Positions 33,721-43,058 of a DNA stretch of 52,660 nt are shown here, piece after piece (positions within the stretch are counted from its first letter, which is position 1; each line of letters begins with the position of its first letter). Position numbers and translations under genes: made by a program. The DNA comes from Nitratireductor sp. ZSWI3 (GTDB taxonomy: Bacteria > Pseudomonadota > Alphaproteobacteria > Rhizobiales > Rhizobiaceae). The notes below the pieces were generated by a model. The model did not search any database. It was not told where the DNA came from and saw only the letters and a list, made by a program, of their open reading frames with translations. The stretch covers positions 1-52,660 of the forward strand of contig NZ_JANKOF010000027.1 of the NCBI RefSeq assembly GCF_024655565.1, read 5' to 3'.

Positions 33721-34531
33721 ACATGGTGGTGAAGGCGGCGACGCTTTCATAGCCGAGATCCAGCGCGACATTGGTGACCGATTCGCCGTCGGTCAGGCGC
33801 GGCAGTGCGGCGAAAAGGCTTGCCTGCTGTCGCCAGAGGGAGAGGCTGACGCCCGTCTCCTGTTGGAATTTGCGCGTGAAGGTGCGCCGGCTCATGCCGA
33901 GTTCCCTCGCCCAGGCGTCGATCGTGACCCTGCTCGACGGCGCGGCGAGGAACCTGCGGCACAGTCCCACAAGCCGCTTGTCCACTGGAAACGGCAGGCC
34001 AAGCGGCAGCGCCGGCAACCGCGGAATCTCGTGCAGGATCAGATTGTAGAGCAGCGCGTTGCGGCCGGTCGGCCGCGACTCGTGCGGCAGTTGGACCACC
34101 TCCTCCAGCAGGCTGCGCATCAGCGCCGTCATGCTGATGACGCGTAGTGCCGTGGGCAATCCCTCGATCGCCTCCGGCAGCACATAGACCGACTGCAGGC
34201 GCACGTCGGCGAGCATCTCCACCGCATGCTCGACCCCGGCCGGAATCCAGATCGCGTGACCGGCCGGAACCAGCCAGTGGCCGAACACCGTCCGCACCAG
34301 CACCACGCCGCTGCGCGCATGAAGAAGTTGCGAGCGACTGTGGCGATGCGGGGAGACACTGAAACCGGTGGACTGGATGATCTCGCCCACCACGAGAGTC
34401 CCCTTGGCGCGTTCGAGCCAGGCACGCCTCTGCTCTTCAGCCTGCAGGAACCAGCGGCTGTTCAACAGATCTTCCTGTTTCTCATCGTCCAAGATTTTTG
34501 GCCCACTCTCGAAATAACTCGACCAAATCAC
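33644..34531 (-). CDS. AraC-family transcriptional regulator with N-terminal cupin
   Basis: This 295-residue regulator has an N-terminal cupin-like sensing domain (about 45-130: VSPHRHSRSQLLHARSGVVLV, VPAGHAIWIPAGVEHAV) and a C-terminal AraC double helix-turn-helix (about 200-290) with SSRVTIDAWARELGMSRRTFTRKFQQETG and VTNVALDLGYESVAAFTTMFKRMLG. It diverges from the MFS pump gene, the usual arrangement for local activation. The end overlaps the MarR gene by 77 bases, after the second helix-turn-helix. Confidence 0.9.
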   Translation of the reverse strand: MIWSSYFESGPKILDDEKQEDLLNSRWFLQAEEQRRAWLERAKGTLVVGEIIQSTGFSVSPHRHSRSQLLHARSGVVLVRTVFGHWLVPAGHAIWIPAGVEHAVEMLADVRLQSVYVLPEAIEGLPTALRVISMTALMRSLLEEVVQLPHESRPTGRNALLYNLILHEIPRLPALPLGLPFPVDKRLVGLCRRFLAAPSSRVTIDAWARELGMSRRTFTRKFQQETGVSLSLWRQQASLFAALPRLTDGESVTNVALDLGYESVAAFTTMFKRMLGASPRSYLRVPPALPPSAPR

Positions 34532-34604
34532 TGAAGAAGGTCAATTGCAAGACGCGTATAACCGCGCAGCCGCTGCAGATCGCGGCTCATTCCGGAGCAT
34601 TCCC

Positions 34605-35807
34605 GTGACCGACACTCCAGCCGATCAGGTTTCCACGCAGGCAGAAAAGACGGCCTTCGCCGTTCTCCTCGCCGTCAGCTTCTGCCATATGCTGAACGAC
34701 ATCATGCAATCGATGCTCTCAGCGATCTATCCGATGCTGAAGAGCAATTACGGCCTCGATTTCTGGCAGATCGGCTTGCTCACCATGGCGTTCCAGGTGA
34801 CGGCATCCCTGCTCCAGCCGGCGATCGGCCTCGTCACCGACAAACGGCCGATGCCTTATTCGCTCTCGGTCGGCATGGGATCGACCTTTGTCGGCCTGCT
34901 GCTGCTCGCCACCGCCAGCCACTATGTCGTGCTGGTGATCGGCGCGATGTTCGTCGGCCTCGGTTCGGCGATCTTCCATCCCGAATCCTCGCGCGTCGCC
35001 CGCCTTGCCTCCGGCGGCCGCTACGGATTTGCCCAGGCCGTCTTTCAGGTCGGCGGCAATGTCGGATCGGCGGTCGGGCCGCTGCTTGCCGCCTTCATCG
35101 TAATGCCGAAGGGACAGGGCAGCGTCGGCTGGTTCTCGTTCGCCGCGCTGCTCGGCATGCTCGTCCTGTGGCGGGTGGGGACCTGGTATAGCCGCTATCG
35201 CATCCGCACGGCATCGCGCCCGTCAGTCGCCGGATCCCTCACCCTACCCCGCGGGCGCATCGCGGTCGCTCTGGCCGTCCTCATCACCCTGGTCATCGCC
35301 AAGAACGTCTATATGGCCGGCATTTCCAGCTACTACACGTTCTTTCTGATCGAGAAATTCGGGCTCTCCGTCCAGCAATCGCAGATCCTGCTCTTCATCT
35401 TCCTCGGCTCCGTGGCGGCGGGCACCGTGCTGGGAGGGCTGATCGGCGATCGCATCGGCTCGAAAACCGTGATCTGGTTCTCGATCCTGGGTGTCCTGCC
35501 CTTCACCCTCGCCCTGCCCTATGCGGACCTCTTCTGGACGCCGGTGCTGACCATCGCGATCGGTCTCATACTCGCATCCGCCTTCCCGCAGATCGTCGTC
35601 CTCGCCCAGGAGCTTCTGCCAGGCCGCGTCGGCATGGTCGCCGGCATGTTCTTCGGCTTCGCCTTCGGCGCCGGCGGCCTCGGCGCCGCCGCGCTCGGCA
35701 TCCTCGCCGACCGGCACGGCATCGAGTTCGTCTACAACATCTGTTCCTTCCTCCCCCTGCTCGGGCTGTTGACAGTGTTCCTGCCCGACCTGAAAAAGAC
35801 AGGCTGA
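34605..35807 (+). CDS. Fosmidomycin-resistance (Fsr)-type MFS transporter
   Basis: This 400-residue exporter has twelve predicted membrane helices. The FAVLLAVSFCHMLNDIMQSMLSAIYPMLK start is typical of the Fsr family, which gives resistance to fosmidomycin and some other drugs in E. coli; substrates here are inferred. The GTG at 34605 with GGAG eight bases upstream gives the usual short N-terminus. A TTG at 34545 with GAAGAAGG is a possible earlier start that adds 20 residues. It diverges from the AraC regulator. Confidence 0.88.
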   Translation: MTDTPADQVSTQAEKTAFAVLLAVSFCHMLNDIMQSMLSAIYPMLKSNYGLDFWQIGLLTMAFQVTASLLQPAIGLVTDKRPMPYSLSVGMGSTFVGLLLLATASHYVVLVIGAMFVGLGSAIFHPESSRVARLASGGRYGFAQAVFQVGGNVGSAVGPLLAAFIVMPKGQGSVGWFSFAALLGMLVLWRVGTWYSRYRIRTASRPSVAGSLTLPRGRIAVALAVLITLVIAKNVYMAGISSYYTFFLIEKFGLSVQQSQILLFIFLGSVAAGTVLGGLIGDRIGSKTVIWFSILGVLPFTLALPYADLFWTPVLTIAIGLILASAFPQIVVLAQELLPGRVGMVAGMFFGFAFGAGGLGAAALGILADRHGIEFVYNICSFLPLLGLLTVFLPDLKKTG

Positions 35808-35815
35808 GCGATCTG

Positions 35816-35921
35816 GAGCGGGACGAGAAAAAGTGTGAAGCGGTTTTCCGCCCGCATCCCACTTCAATTTATTGAAGCCGATCGCGATGATTCCGCACTG
35901 GCTCAGTCCAAAATCGCGATC
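35816..35921. repeat. Palindrome-rich rhizobial intergenic repeat
   Basis: Three dyads follow one another: GCGG-TTTT-CCGC (35840-35851), CTTCAAT-TT-ATTGAAG (35862-35877), and GATCGCGAT with ATCGCGATC (35880-35888 and 35913-35921). The opening GAGCGGGACGAGAAAAAGTG resembles a repeat found between genes in Mesorhizobium-like genomes, from memory. It fills nearly all of the gap between the MFS and VOC genes. Confidence 0.5.
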
Positions 35922-35938
35922 TGGAACAGGAGACCGGA

Positions 35939-36289
35939 ATGAAAGTCAGGCGGATCGTCAGCAATGTCGCAACCGACGACACCGCGGCGGCGCGCCGCTT
36001 CTACGGCGACGTGCTCGGCCTCGAGGTGCGGATGGATCACGGCTGGATCGTCACCTACGGATCGAGCGAGGAGATGCGCGTCCAGGTCAGCTTCGCCAGC
36101 GAAGGCGGATCGGCAACGCCGGTCCCGGACCTCTCCATAGAGGTCGACGACCTCGACGAGGCGCTCGACCGGGTGAAGGCAGCCGGTTTCCCGATCGAAT
36201 ACGGTCCTGCCGATGAACCGTGGGGCGTCCGACGCTTCTACACGCGCGATCCGTTCGGCCGGCTGGTGAACATCCTCATCCACATGTGA
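35939..36289 (+). CDS. VOC (glyoxalase/bleomycin-resistance) family protein
   Basis: This 116-residue protein has one beta-alpha-beta-beta-beta pair: AARRFYGDVLGLEVRMDHGW in the first module and YTRDPFGRLVNI in the second. VOC proteins bind a metal or a drug at a dimer cleft; the specific function is unknown. The ATG at 35939 follows CAGGAGACCGGA. It is convergent with the PPOX gene with only seven bases between stops. Confidence 0.85.
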   Translation: MKVRRIVSNVATDDTAAARRFYGDVLGLEVRMDHGWIVTYGSSEEMRVQVSFASEGGSATPVPDLSIEVDDLDEALDRVKAAGFPIEYGPADEPWGVRRFYTRDPFGRLVNILIHM

Positions 36290-36296
36290 GCGCGGC

Positions 36297-36926
36297 TCAC
36301 CACATGGATTTTCGCGCCCGCTCCGGCCACTCCCGGTCGTAGGCATCGCCGTCGATCCGCTCGCGGCTCGTCGCCTGCAGGATCTGTCCCGGCGTCGGAA
36401 GCGTTTTGGGATCGACGTGCTTCTCGGCGTTCCACAGATCCGACCGCACGATGGCGCGGGCGCACTGGAAATAGACCTCTTCGACCGACAGGACGACGAC
36501 GCAGCGCGGCGCGGCCTCGTCGACGGCAAACGAGGCGCAGAGCTGCGGATCGATGGAGAGCTTCGCCCGGCCGTTGACCCGCAGCGTCGTTCCCGAGCCG
36601 GGAATGAGAAAGAGCAAGGCGACGCGATCGTCGCGCACGATGTTGCGCAGCGAATCCGTCCGATTGTTGCCGCGCCGGTCGGGCATCAGCAGCGTCTTGT
36701 CATCGTGGATGCGCACGAAGCCCGGTCGATCGCCGCGCGGCGAGCAGTCGATCCCCTCCGGCCCGATGGTCGCCAGGGCCACGAACGGAGACGCCTCGAT
36801 CAGGGCTGCGTATTCGGGAATGACACGCTCGGTCACCTTGACGAGCGATGCTTCGCCCGGCCGCCCGTAAAGGGCCTCGAGCGCCTCCAGCGAGGTGATC
36901 AGATTGCCGGTGTCCTCAAATGTCAC
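36297..36926 (-). CDS. Pyridoxamine 5'-phosphate oxidase-like flavoprotein (MSMEG_1061 type)
   Basis: This 209-residue split-barrel flavoprotein has the pattern SPFVALATIGPEGIDCSPRGDRPGFVRI, LLMPDRRGNNRTDSLRNIV and VALLFLIPGSGTTLRVNGRA, typical of the FMN-binding PPOX-type subfamily named after MSMEG_1061. Such proteins bind FMN or F420 and reduce unknown substrates; a true PNP oxidase role is unlikely. Its start overlaps the end of the DUF971 gene by 11 bases, so the two are co-transcribed. Confidence 0.87.
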   Translation of the reverse strand: MTFEDTGNLITSLEALEALYGRPGEASLVKVTERVIPEYAALIEASPFVALATIGPEGIDCSPRGDRPGFVRIHDDKTLLMPDRRGNNRTDSLRNIVRDDRVALLFLIPGSGTTLRVNGRAKLSIDPQLCASFAVDEAAPRCVVVLSVEEVYFQCARAIVRSDLWNAEKHVDPKTLPTPGQILQATSRERIDGDAYDREWPERARKSMW

Positions 36927-37269
36927 GGCTCAATCCCTTTTCCTGCAATTCGACCAGATAAGCCTGCCACTTCTTGTCCTTTTCCGTGACAAGCTCATGA
37001 AGGTAGGGCCAGGTGAAGATCCCGCTCTGGTGGCCGTCGCTGAACACGATCTTCACCGCATAGTGTCCCACCGGCTCGACCTGCGCGATGGTGACGTGCC
37101 GCTTTCCGGGCACGGTGACGCGCTGTTCGGGCGAGTGGCCCTGCACTTCCGCGGACGGCGACAAAACGCGCAGCATCTCCGCCGGGAGCTCTACGGGATC
37201 CGCATCCGCAAAGCGGACGGTCATGGTGGCGCGATCCTTGGAGATGCGCAGTTCCTTGGGAGGTTTCAT
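36916..37269 (-). CDS. DUF971 (gamma-butyrobetaine hydroxylase-like N-terminal) protein
   Basis: This 117-residue protein has the small DUF971 fold with strands around LPAEMLRVLSPSAEVQGH, and the late motif KIVFSDGHQSGIFTWPYLHEL that defines the family. Stand-alone DUF971 proteins are often linked to Fe-S or molybdenum enzyme genes; here moaA starts about 220 bases away on the other strand. The ATG at 37269 has a weak ribosome site; the frame extends upstream to 37356 without better support. Confidence 0.85.
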   Translation of the reverse strand: MKPPKELRISKDRATMTVRFADADPVELPAEMLRVLSPSAEVQGHSPEQRVTVPGKRHVTIAQVEPVGHYAVKIVFSDGHQSGIFTWPYLHELVTEKDKKWQAYLVELQEKGLSRDI

Positions 37270-37487
37270 ATTGGGCACCGTCTTTCGGCGTGTATCACTA
37301 AAGCATTTCGCCATCGGCTGGAAAGTCCCGCTACACGGCGACGACCGCCCGGGCATCCGAAAGCCGGACCGATTCGAGCGGATTGCTCTTCGGGCACCTG
37401 CAATGCTAGCCTGCCGCCTTGAACTGCCGCCCGAAACAACGACATATCAGGAACGACGCCGAGGACGGCAGGGAGAACCAGGCTTCC

Positions 37488-38495
37488 ATGATCCAGCAGA
37501 GCACCATGATCGACCCTTTCGGCCGCAGCATCGACTATCTGCGGGTGTCCGTGACAGATCGCTGCGATTTCCGCTGCGTCTACTGCATGGCGGAGGACAT
37601 GACGTTCCTGCCCAAGCGCGACCTGCTGAGCCTGGAAGAGCTCGACCGCCTCTGCACCGTCTTCATCGAAAAGGGCGTGAAGCGGTTGCGGCTGACCGGC
37701 GGCGAGCCGCTGGTGCGCAAGAACATCATGCATCTGGTCCGGCAGTTGTCCCGCCACCTGAAATCCGGCGCGCTGCAGGAACTGACGCTGACCAGCAACG
37801 GTTCGCAGCTCGAGCGCTTCGCGGGCGAACTCGCCGATTGCGGCGTCCGCCGCATCAACGTGTCGATCGACACCCTCGATCCCGACAAGTTCCACGCCAT
37901 CACCCGCTGGGGCCATCTCGACAAGGTCATGCGCGGCATCGAGGCGGCCGAGGCCGCCGGCCTGCACGTCAAGCTCAACACCGTCGCGCTGAAGGGTTTC
38001 AACGAGAACGAGATTCCGGACATGCTGCGCTGGGCGCACGGCCGCGGCATGGACATGACCGTCATCGAGACCATGCCCATGGGCGAGATCGATGCCGATC
38101 GCACCGATCAGTATCTGCCCCTGTCGCTGCTGCGCGCCCAACTGGAACGGGAATTCACCCTCACCGATATCCCGTTCAAGACCGGTGGTCCGGCGCGCTA
38201 TGTGGAGGTGACAGAGACCGGCGGCCGGCTGGGCTTCATCACCCCGATGACGCATAATTTCTGCGAAAGCTGCAACCGCGTGCGCATCACCTGCACGGGC
38301 ACGCTCTATATGTGCCTCGGCCAGGAGGATTCGGCTGATCTGCGTGCCGCGTTGCGCGCCTCGGAAGGCAACGAATTGCTCGCCGGCGCCATCGACGATG
38401 CCATTTTGCGCAAGCCGAAAGGGCATGACTTCGTCATCGACCGCCACACCAGGCGCCCGTCGGTCTCACGCCACATGAGCGTGACCGGCGGCTGA
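37488..38495 (+). CDS. moaA: GTP 3',8-cyclase MoaA (molybdenum cofactor synthesis)
   Basis: This 335-residue radical SAM enzyme makes (8S)-3',8-cyclo-7,8-dihydroguanosine triphosphate, the first molybdopterin step. The SAM cluster cysteines are C26, C30 and C33 (CDFRCVYC). The C-terminal cluster is [18 protein letters not shown], and the protein ends with the GG pair needed for activity. [12 protein letters not shown] is the SAM-binding segment. ATG codons at 37488 and 37506 are both possible; the first is chosen for length. I saw no clear Moco riboswitch upstream. moaC and other moa genes are not in the window. Confidence 0.95.
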   Translation: MIQQSTMIDPFGRSIDYLRVSVTDRCDFRCVYCMAEDMTFLPKRDLLSLEELDRLCTVFIEKGVKRLRLTGGEPLVRKNIMHLVRQLSRHLKSGALQELTLTSNGSQLERFAGELADCGVRRINVSIDTLDPDKFHAITRWGHLDKVMRGIEAAEAAGLHVKLNTVALKGFNENEIPDMLRWAHGRGMDMTVIETMPMGEIDADRTDQYLPLSLLRAQLEREFTLTDIPFKTGGPARYVEVTETGGRLGFITPMTHNFCESCNRVRITCTGTLYMCLGQEDSADLRAALRASEGNELLAGAIDDAILRKPKGHDFVIDRHTRRPSVSRHMSVTGG

Positions 38496-38596
38496 TGTCG
38501 TCGCGGCCTTCGGCCAACACTATTTCACCGCTGGTCCGATTGCCAAACCGTATGGGCATCCCTAGCCTCGGCTGATTCATCAGCCTTGGGGGCCCC

Positions 38597-39517
38597 GTGT
38601 CCGCTTCTTCCAACCTGCGCGGCGCGCTTTTCATGTCCGTTGCGATGGCCGGTTTCACCATCAACGACGCCATGACCAAGCTCGTCGGTTCCTCCATGAA
38701 TATCGGGCAGATGATGCTGATCCGTGGTGTCATGGCAACGCTGCTGATCGGCCTCCTGGCCTGGCGCTGGGGCGCGCTCGCAAGGCCGCGGCTGATCTGG
38801 CACCCGATGATCGCCCTGCGGGTCCTGGGCGAAGCCGGTGCCACGGTCTGCTTTCTCGCCGCCCTCGTCCAGATTCCGATCGCCAACATCGCCGCCGTCC
38901 TTCAGGTCCTGCCGCTCACCGTGACCATGGGGGCGGCGCTCTTCCTGGCCGAGCCGGTCGGCTGGCGCCGGTGGAGCGCCATCCTCGTCGGCTTCGTGGG
39001 CATCCTGATCATCATCAGGCCGGGCTTCGAGGGCTTCAACGCCTATGCGCTCTATGGTCTCGCGGCCGTCGCCTTCGCCACCATGCGCGACCTTGCCACC
39101 CGCCTCATCCCGGACAACGTCCCGACACCGCTGATCTCGACGGTGACCGCCGCCACGGTCACGCTCGCCGGCGCCGCGCTCGTCGTGCCGTATGGCGGCT
39201 GGTCCCCGGTCGACGCGACATCCTTCGCCCTGCTGGTCGCGGCCTCGGTCTGCATCGTCGTCGGATACCACTTCATCATCCTGTCGCTGCGCCTCGGCCA
39301 GCTCTCCTTCATAGCGCCCTTCCGCTACACCTCGCTCCTGTGGTCCCTCGCCCTCGGTTTCCTCCTTTTCGCGGACCGGCCGGACCTGCCGATGATCGTC
39401 GGCGCGACGATGGTCGTCTGCTCGGGCCTCTACACGCTCTACCGCGAGCGAATCGGCGGCAAGATCACCCCGGCGGCCAAGAGCACCGGACCAAGCATGG
39501 CGCCGGAAGGCACGTGA
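38597..39517 (+). CDS. DMT-superfamily transporter (EamA domains)
   Basis: This 306-residue membrane protein has ten predicted helices in two EamA repeats; the first begins GALFMSVAMAGFTINDAMTKLVG. These are metabolite exporters or importers with unpredictable substrates. The start is GTG 38597 with GGGGG just upstream. The C-terminal tail is short and cytoplasmic. Confidence 0.87.
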   Translation: MSASSNLRGALFMSVAMAGFTINDAMTKLVGSSMNIGQMMLIRGVMATLLIGLLAWRWGALARPRLIWHPMIALRVLGEAGATVCFLAALVQIPIANIAAVLQVLPLTVTMGAALFLAEPVGWRRWSAILVGFVGILIIIRPGFEGFNAYALYGLAAVAFATMRDLATRLIPDNVPTPLISTVTAATVTLAGAALVVPYGGWSPVDATSFALLVAASVCIVVGYHFIILSLRLGQLSFIAPFRYTSLLWSLALGFLLFADRPDLPMIVGATMVVCSGLYTLYRERIGGKITPAAKSTGPSMAPEGT

Positions 39518-39604
39518 ACCCGAGGGTCCGCCGGAGCGGGCGGCTCGCGATTTGACTTTGCGCCCGATAAACGGTTTCTGATCCGGCAATCACTTCAGGA
39601 CGAA

Positions 39605-40810
39605 ATGGCAAGATCGACAGCCCGGCGGAACACGCCTCCCCATATCCTGACCCTGGTCATCGCCACTGCGACGGGCGCAGTGTCGATGAATCTGTTTTTG
39701 CCCTCCCTGCCCGGCATGGCAGCCTATTTCAACGCCGACTACGCCGTCGTGCAGCTTGCGGTGTCGCTGTATCTGGCGGCGACGGCCGTCCTGCAGCTCG
39801 GCATCGGTCCCGCATCGGACCGTTTCGGGCGGCGGCCGGTCATGCTCTCCTGTTTCGCGATCTTCATCGCCAGCACCTTTGCGGCGCTGTTCGCGCCGAA
39901 CATCACCATCTTTCTCGTCTGCCGCGTCCTTCAGGCCTTCGCCGCGGCCGGCATGGTGCTGTCGCGCGCCATCGTCCGCGATACGGTCGGCGCCGATGAG
40001 GCCGCCAGCCGCATCGGCTACATCACCATGGGCATGACGCTGGCGCCAATGATCGGGCCGTTCGTCGGCGGCATTCTCGACGAGCTCTACGGGTGGAAAG
40101 CGGCCTTCTATCTGATCCTCGCCTTCGGCCTCGTCTCGTTCACGGTCGTCTATCTCGATCTCGGCGAAACCAACCAGAGGCGCACGTCGAGCATCGCCGC
40201 GCAGCTCACCAACTATCCGGAGCTGTTTCGCGCACGCCGCTTCTGGGGATACACCGCAACGGCGGCTATGGCCTCCGGTGCCTTTTTCGCCTTTCTCGGC
40301 GGCGGCCCCTATGTGGCGACGCAGATGCTCGATCTTTCGCCCTCCGAATACGGCCTCTATTTCGTGCTCATCTCGATCGGCTACATGTTCGGCAACTTCC
40401 TGTCGGGCCGCTATTCGCGGCGCATCGGCATCAATCCCATGATGCTGATGGGCAACGTGATCGCATCGATGGGGCTCATCCTTTCCCTCGTCCTTTTTTG
40501 GGTCGGCTATTATCATCCCCTGTCCCTGTTCGGCCCCTCGCTCTTCGTCGGTGTCGGCAACGGCATGACGATGCCCAACGCCAATGCCGGCCTGGTCAGC
40601 GTCCGGCCGCATCTGGCCGGCTCCGCCTCGGGGCTCGGCGGCGCCTTGCAGATCGGCGGCGGCGCTGCCCTGTCGGTTGTGGCCGGCGCGTTGCTGTCGC
40701 CGCAATCGGGGCCCTATCCGCTGGTCTGGGTGATGCTGATCTCCTCGCTTCTTGCGATTGTCGCCTCGCTCTACGTGGTGCATGTTGCCCGCAAGGCAGG
40801 CGATATCTGA
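39605..40810 (+). CDS. Bcr/CflA-type multidrug efflux MFS transporter
   Basis: This 401-residue exporter has twelve predicted helices and the Bcr/CflA pattern MNLFLPSLPGMAAYFNADYAVVQLAVSLYLAATAVLQL, then motif A GPASDRFGRRPVML. Members export bicyclomycin, chloramphenicol or sulfonamides. It is two bases from mobA, so it shares a transcript with the Mo cofactor genes; this may be chance or link to an anion. Confidence 0.88.
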   Translation: MARSTARRNTPPHILTLVIATATGAVSMNLFLPSLPGMAAYFNADYAVVQLAVSLYLAATAVLQLGIGPASDRFGRRPVMLSCFAIFIASTFAALFAPNITIFLVCRVLQAFAAAGMVLSRAIVRDTVGADEAASRIGYITMGMTLAPMIGPFVGGILDELYGWKAAFYLILAFGLVSFTVVYLDLGETNQRRTSSIAAQLTNYPELFRARRFWGYTATAAMASGAFFAFLGGGPYVATQMLDLSPSEYGLYFVLISIGYMFGNFLSGRYSRRIGINPMMLMGNVIASMGLILSLVLFWVGYYHPLSLFGPSLFVGVGNGMTMPNANAGLVSVRPHLAGSASGLGGALQIGGGAALSVVAGALLSPQSGPYPLVWVMLISSLLAIVASLYVVHVARKAGDI

Positions 40811-40812
40811 GA

Positions 40813-41445
40813 ATGGGAACGATGGCGCATCCGGTCGCCGGCGTGATTCTGGCAGGAGGAACCGCCTCCCGCATGGGCGGCGGAGACAAGGGGCTCCTTA
40901 CGATCGGCGGCCGAACGCTGCTTCAACGGGTCATCGACCGACTCTCCCCGCAGGTCGAAGCCATGGTGCTCAACGCCAATGGCGACCCTCGCCGGTTCAG
41001 CGCCGCGGGGCTGGACGTCGTCGCCGACCCTCTGCCGGAGCCGGTCGGCCCGCTGGGCGGCATTCTGGCGGGGATGCGGTGGGCTTCGGCCCGGCACCCC
41101 GGCCTGCACCATATCGTTACCGTCGCCGCCGACACGCCGTTCTTCCCCGGCGACCTCGTCGCCCGCCTGTGGAGGGCGCAGGTGAAGGCGACGGACATCG
41201 TTCTGGCCCGCTCGCTCGGCCGCGTGCATCCCGTGTTCGGCCTCTGGCCGACGGACCTTGCCGCCGATCTGGAGCTCTACATCATGAACGGCGGCAACCG
41301 GCGCCTGCAAGCCTATGCAGGCGAGCGGCATGCCGTGATTCTGGCGGACTTTCCCGCCGGGCCCGCCGCGGACCCGTTCTTCAACATCAACACGCCGGAC
41401 GATCTGAAGCAGGTCCGGGACAGGATCGAAGGCAAGGAGCGATGA
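40813..41445 (+). CDS. mobA: Molybdenum cofactor guanylyltransferase MobA
   Basis: This 210-residue enzyme adds GMP to molybdopterin, producing the guanine dinucleotide cofactor used by DMSO-reductase-type enzymes. It has the nucleotide-binding start VILAGGTASRMGGGDKGLL, PVGPLGGILAGM, the DTPFFP segment and FFNINTPDDL. A second ATG at 40822 is possible. The stop overlaps the mobB start as ATGA. Confidence 0.93.
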   Translation: MGTMAHPVAGVILAGGTASRMGGGDKGLLTIGGRTLLQRVIDRLSPQVEAMVLNANGDPRRFSAAGLDVVADPLPEPVGPLGGILAGMRWASARHPGLHHIVTVAADTPFFPGDLVARLWRAQVKATDIVLARSLGRVHPVFGLWPTDLAADLELYIMNGGNRRLQAYAGERHAVILADFPAGPAADPFFNINTPDDLKQVRDRIEGKER

Positions 41446-41960
41446 GCAACCCTGTTTTTGGCATCGTCGGCTGGAAGAATTCCGGCAAGACCACCCTGAC
41501 CGCCGGCCTCGTTTTGGAACTGACGAGCCGGGGATTGCGGGTTGCGACGCTGAAGCACGCCCACCACGCATTCGACATCGATCACGAGGGCACCGATTCC
41601 TTTCGCCACCGCGCAGCCGGGGCCGTGGAGGTCGCTATCGTTTCGAGCCGGCGCTGGGCCATCATTCATGAGTTGAACGACGAAGACGAGCCGTCTCTCG
41701 AAGCCATGCTGGAGCGTCTTTCGCCCTGCGACCTGGTGCTGGTGGAAGGCTTCAAGCGGGCGCCGCATCCGAAGATCGAGTGCAGGCGCACCGCCGCCAG
41801 GGACAAGGGCTTTCTCGCTCCGGACGACCCTTCGGTGGTGGCGATAGCCGCCGATCACGAAACCGACAGCGGCGACCTCCCGTGGTTTGCGCTCGACGAC
41901 GTGAAGGCCATTGCGGATTTCATCGTCTCCCGCAATGGTCTGCTGAAGGGCGCTCAGTAG
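41442..41960 (+). CDS. mobB: Molybdopterin-guanine dinucleotide biosynthesis protein MobB
   Basis: This 172-residue P-loop GTPase is an accessory factor to MobA. The Walker A is GWKNSGKTTL near the start, followed by TLKHAHHAFDIDHEGTDSFRHRAAGA and LVLVEGFKRAPHPKIE, all standard for MobB. It is coupled to mobA by the ATGA overlap with AAGGAG upstream. Confidence 0.94.
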   Translation: MSNPVFGIVGWKNSGKTTLTAGLVLELTSRGLRVATLKHAHHAFDIDHEGTDSFRHRAAGAVEVAIVSSRRWAIIHELNDEDEPSLEAMLERLSPCDLVLVEGFKRAPHPKIECRRTAARDKGFLAPDDPSVVAIAADHETDSGDLPWFALDDVKAIADFIVSRNGLLKGAQ

Positions 41961-42088
41961 CCGTTCGCTGCATGGGAGCATCACCTTTTGCAGTTGCAAT
42001 TGCGCGCGGAACGATGGGAATATCCGGTTTCGCGTTCGCCCCGAGGGAACCTTTCGGCGGTGGCAAACAATAAATGAGAGGAACTGGA

Positions 42089-42874
42089 ATGCGTATTTCA
42101 AGGCGTATTGCGCTCGCGGTGCCGGCTGCGGCCCTGGCCCTTGCCATGGGAGCGGCAAATGCTCAGGACACGATGAAGCTCAAGATCGGCACCGAGGGCG
42201 CCTACCCGCCCTTCAACAATCTGACCTCGGACGGCTCGCTCGAAGGCTTCGACATCGACATCGCCAAAGCGCTTTGCGAAGAGATGAAGGCCGACTGCGA
42301 ATTCGTCACGCAGGATTGGGACGGAATCATCCCGGCGCTGCAGGCCGGAAAATTCGACGCCATCATCGCCTCCATGTCGATCACGGAAGACCGCTTGAAG
42401 GAGGTCGACTTCACCGACAAATACTACAACACGCCGCCGGCCGTCGTCGCGCCGAACGACACCGACATCGAGGGTGTGACCAAGGAGGATCTGGCCGGCA
42501 AGACGATCGGCGCCCAGGGCTCGACAACGCATTCGACCTATGCGGAAACCCACTTTTCCGACAGCGACGTCAAGCTCTACCCGACGGCCGAGGAATACAA
42601 GCTCGACCTCATCAACGGGCGCCTCGACGCGGTGATCGACGATGTCGTCGTCCTGGAGGAATTCCTGAAGAGCGACGAGGGTGCCTGCTGCAAGGTGGTC
42701 GGTACGCTCACGCCGGTGGAGGAGATCTACGGCCCCGGCATCGGCATCGCCGTCCGCAAGGGCGAGGACGATCTGCGCGAGAAGCTCAACGCCGCCATCA
42801 AGGCCATTCGTGATAATGGAAAGTACAAGGAAATCAACGACAAGTACTTTTCGTTCGACGTCTACGGCGGGTAG
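42089..42874 (+). CDS. Amino-acid ABC transporter substrate-binding protein (family 3)
   Basis: This 261-residue periplasmic binding protein has a signal peptide (about 1-25, AANAQ). The family 3 pattern includes IGTEGAYPPFNNLTSDGSLEGFDIDIAKALCEEM, DGIIPALQAGKFDAIIASMSIT and AGKTIGAQGSTTHSTYA. The pattern is that of lysine/arginine/ornithine- or octopine-type binding proteins. The ATG at 42089 follows AGAGGAA. A strong hairpin sits after it, before the permease genes. Confidence 0.9.
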   Translation: MRISRRIALAVPAAALALAMGAANAQDTMKLKIGTEGAYPPFNNLTSDGSLEGFDIDIAKALCEEMKADCEFVTQDWDGIIPALQAGKFDAIIASMSITEDRLKEVDFTDKYYNTPPAVVAPNDTDIEGVTKEDLAGKTIGAQGSTTHSTYAETHFSDSDVKLYPTAEEYKLDLINGRLDAVIDDVVVLEEFLKSDEGACCKVVGTLTPVEEIYGPGIGIAVRKGEDDLREKLNAAIKAIRDNGKYKEINDKYFSFDVYGG

Positions 42875-42925
42875 ACCACGATCATCGCGATCTGAGGACG
42901 AGATCCTGTCTTGATTGCGACACGG

Positions 42926-42956
42926 CACAGGCGGCAGGCATGTCCGGCCGCCTGTG
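42926..42956 (+). other. Intercistronic hairpin after the binding-protein gene
   Basis: CACAGGCGGC and GCCGCCTGTG form a perfect 10-bp stem with an 11-base loop, 52 bases after the stop codon. No T-run follows. It would protect the binding-protein mRNA or lower transcription into the permeases. Confidence 0.6.
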
Positions 42957-43058
42957 TTGCAAGAGGGCTCGCCGACAATTCTGGCAGACCGGTTGAAGAA
43001 CCGCGGGCCAACTGCCGGAAAAATATGCAGAATCGGGCCAACAGGGGATCTTTGAAAC

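Noticed and set aside
37270-37487. Moco riboswitch ahead of moaA
   Set aside because: I could not find the conserved stems of the Moco RNA motif by eye; a covariance search would settle it.
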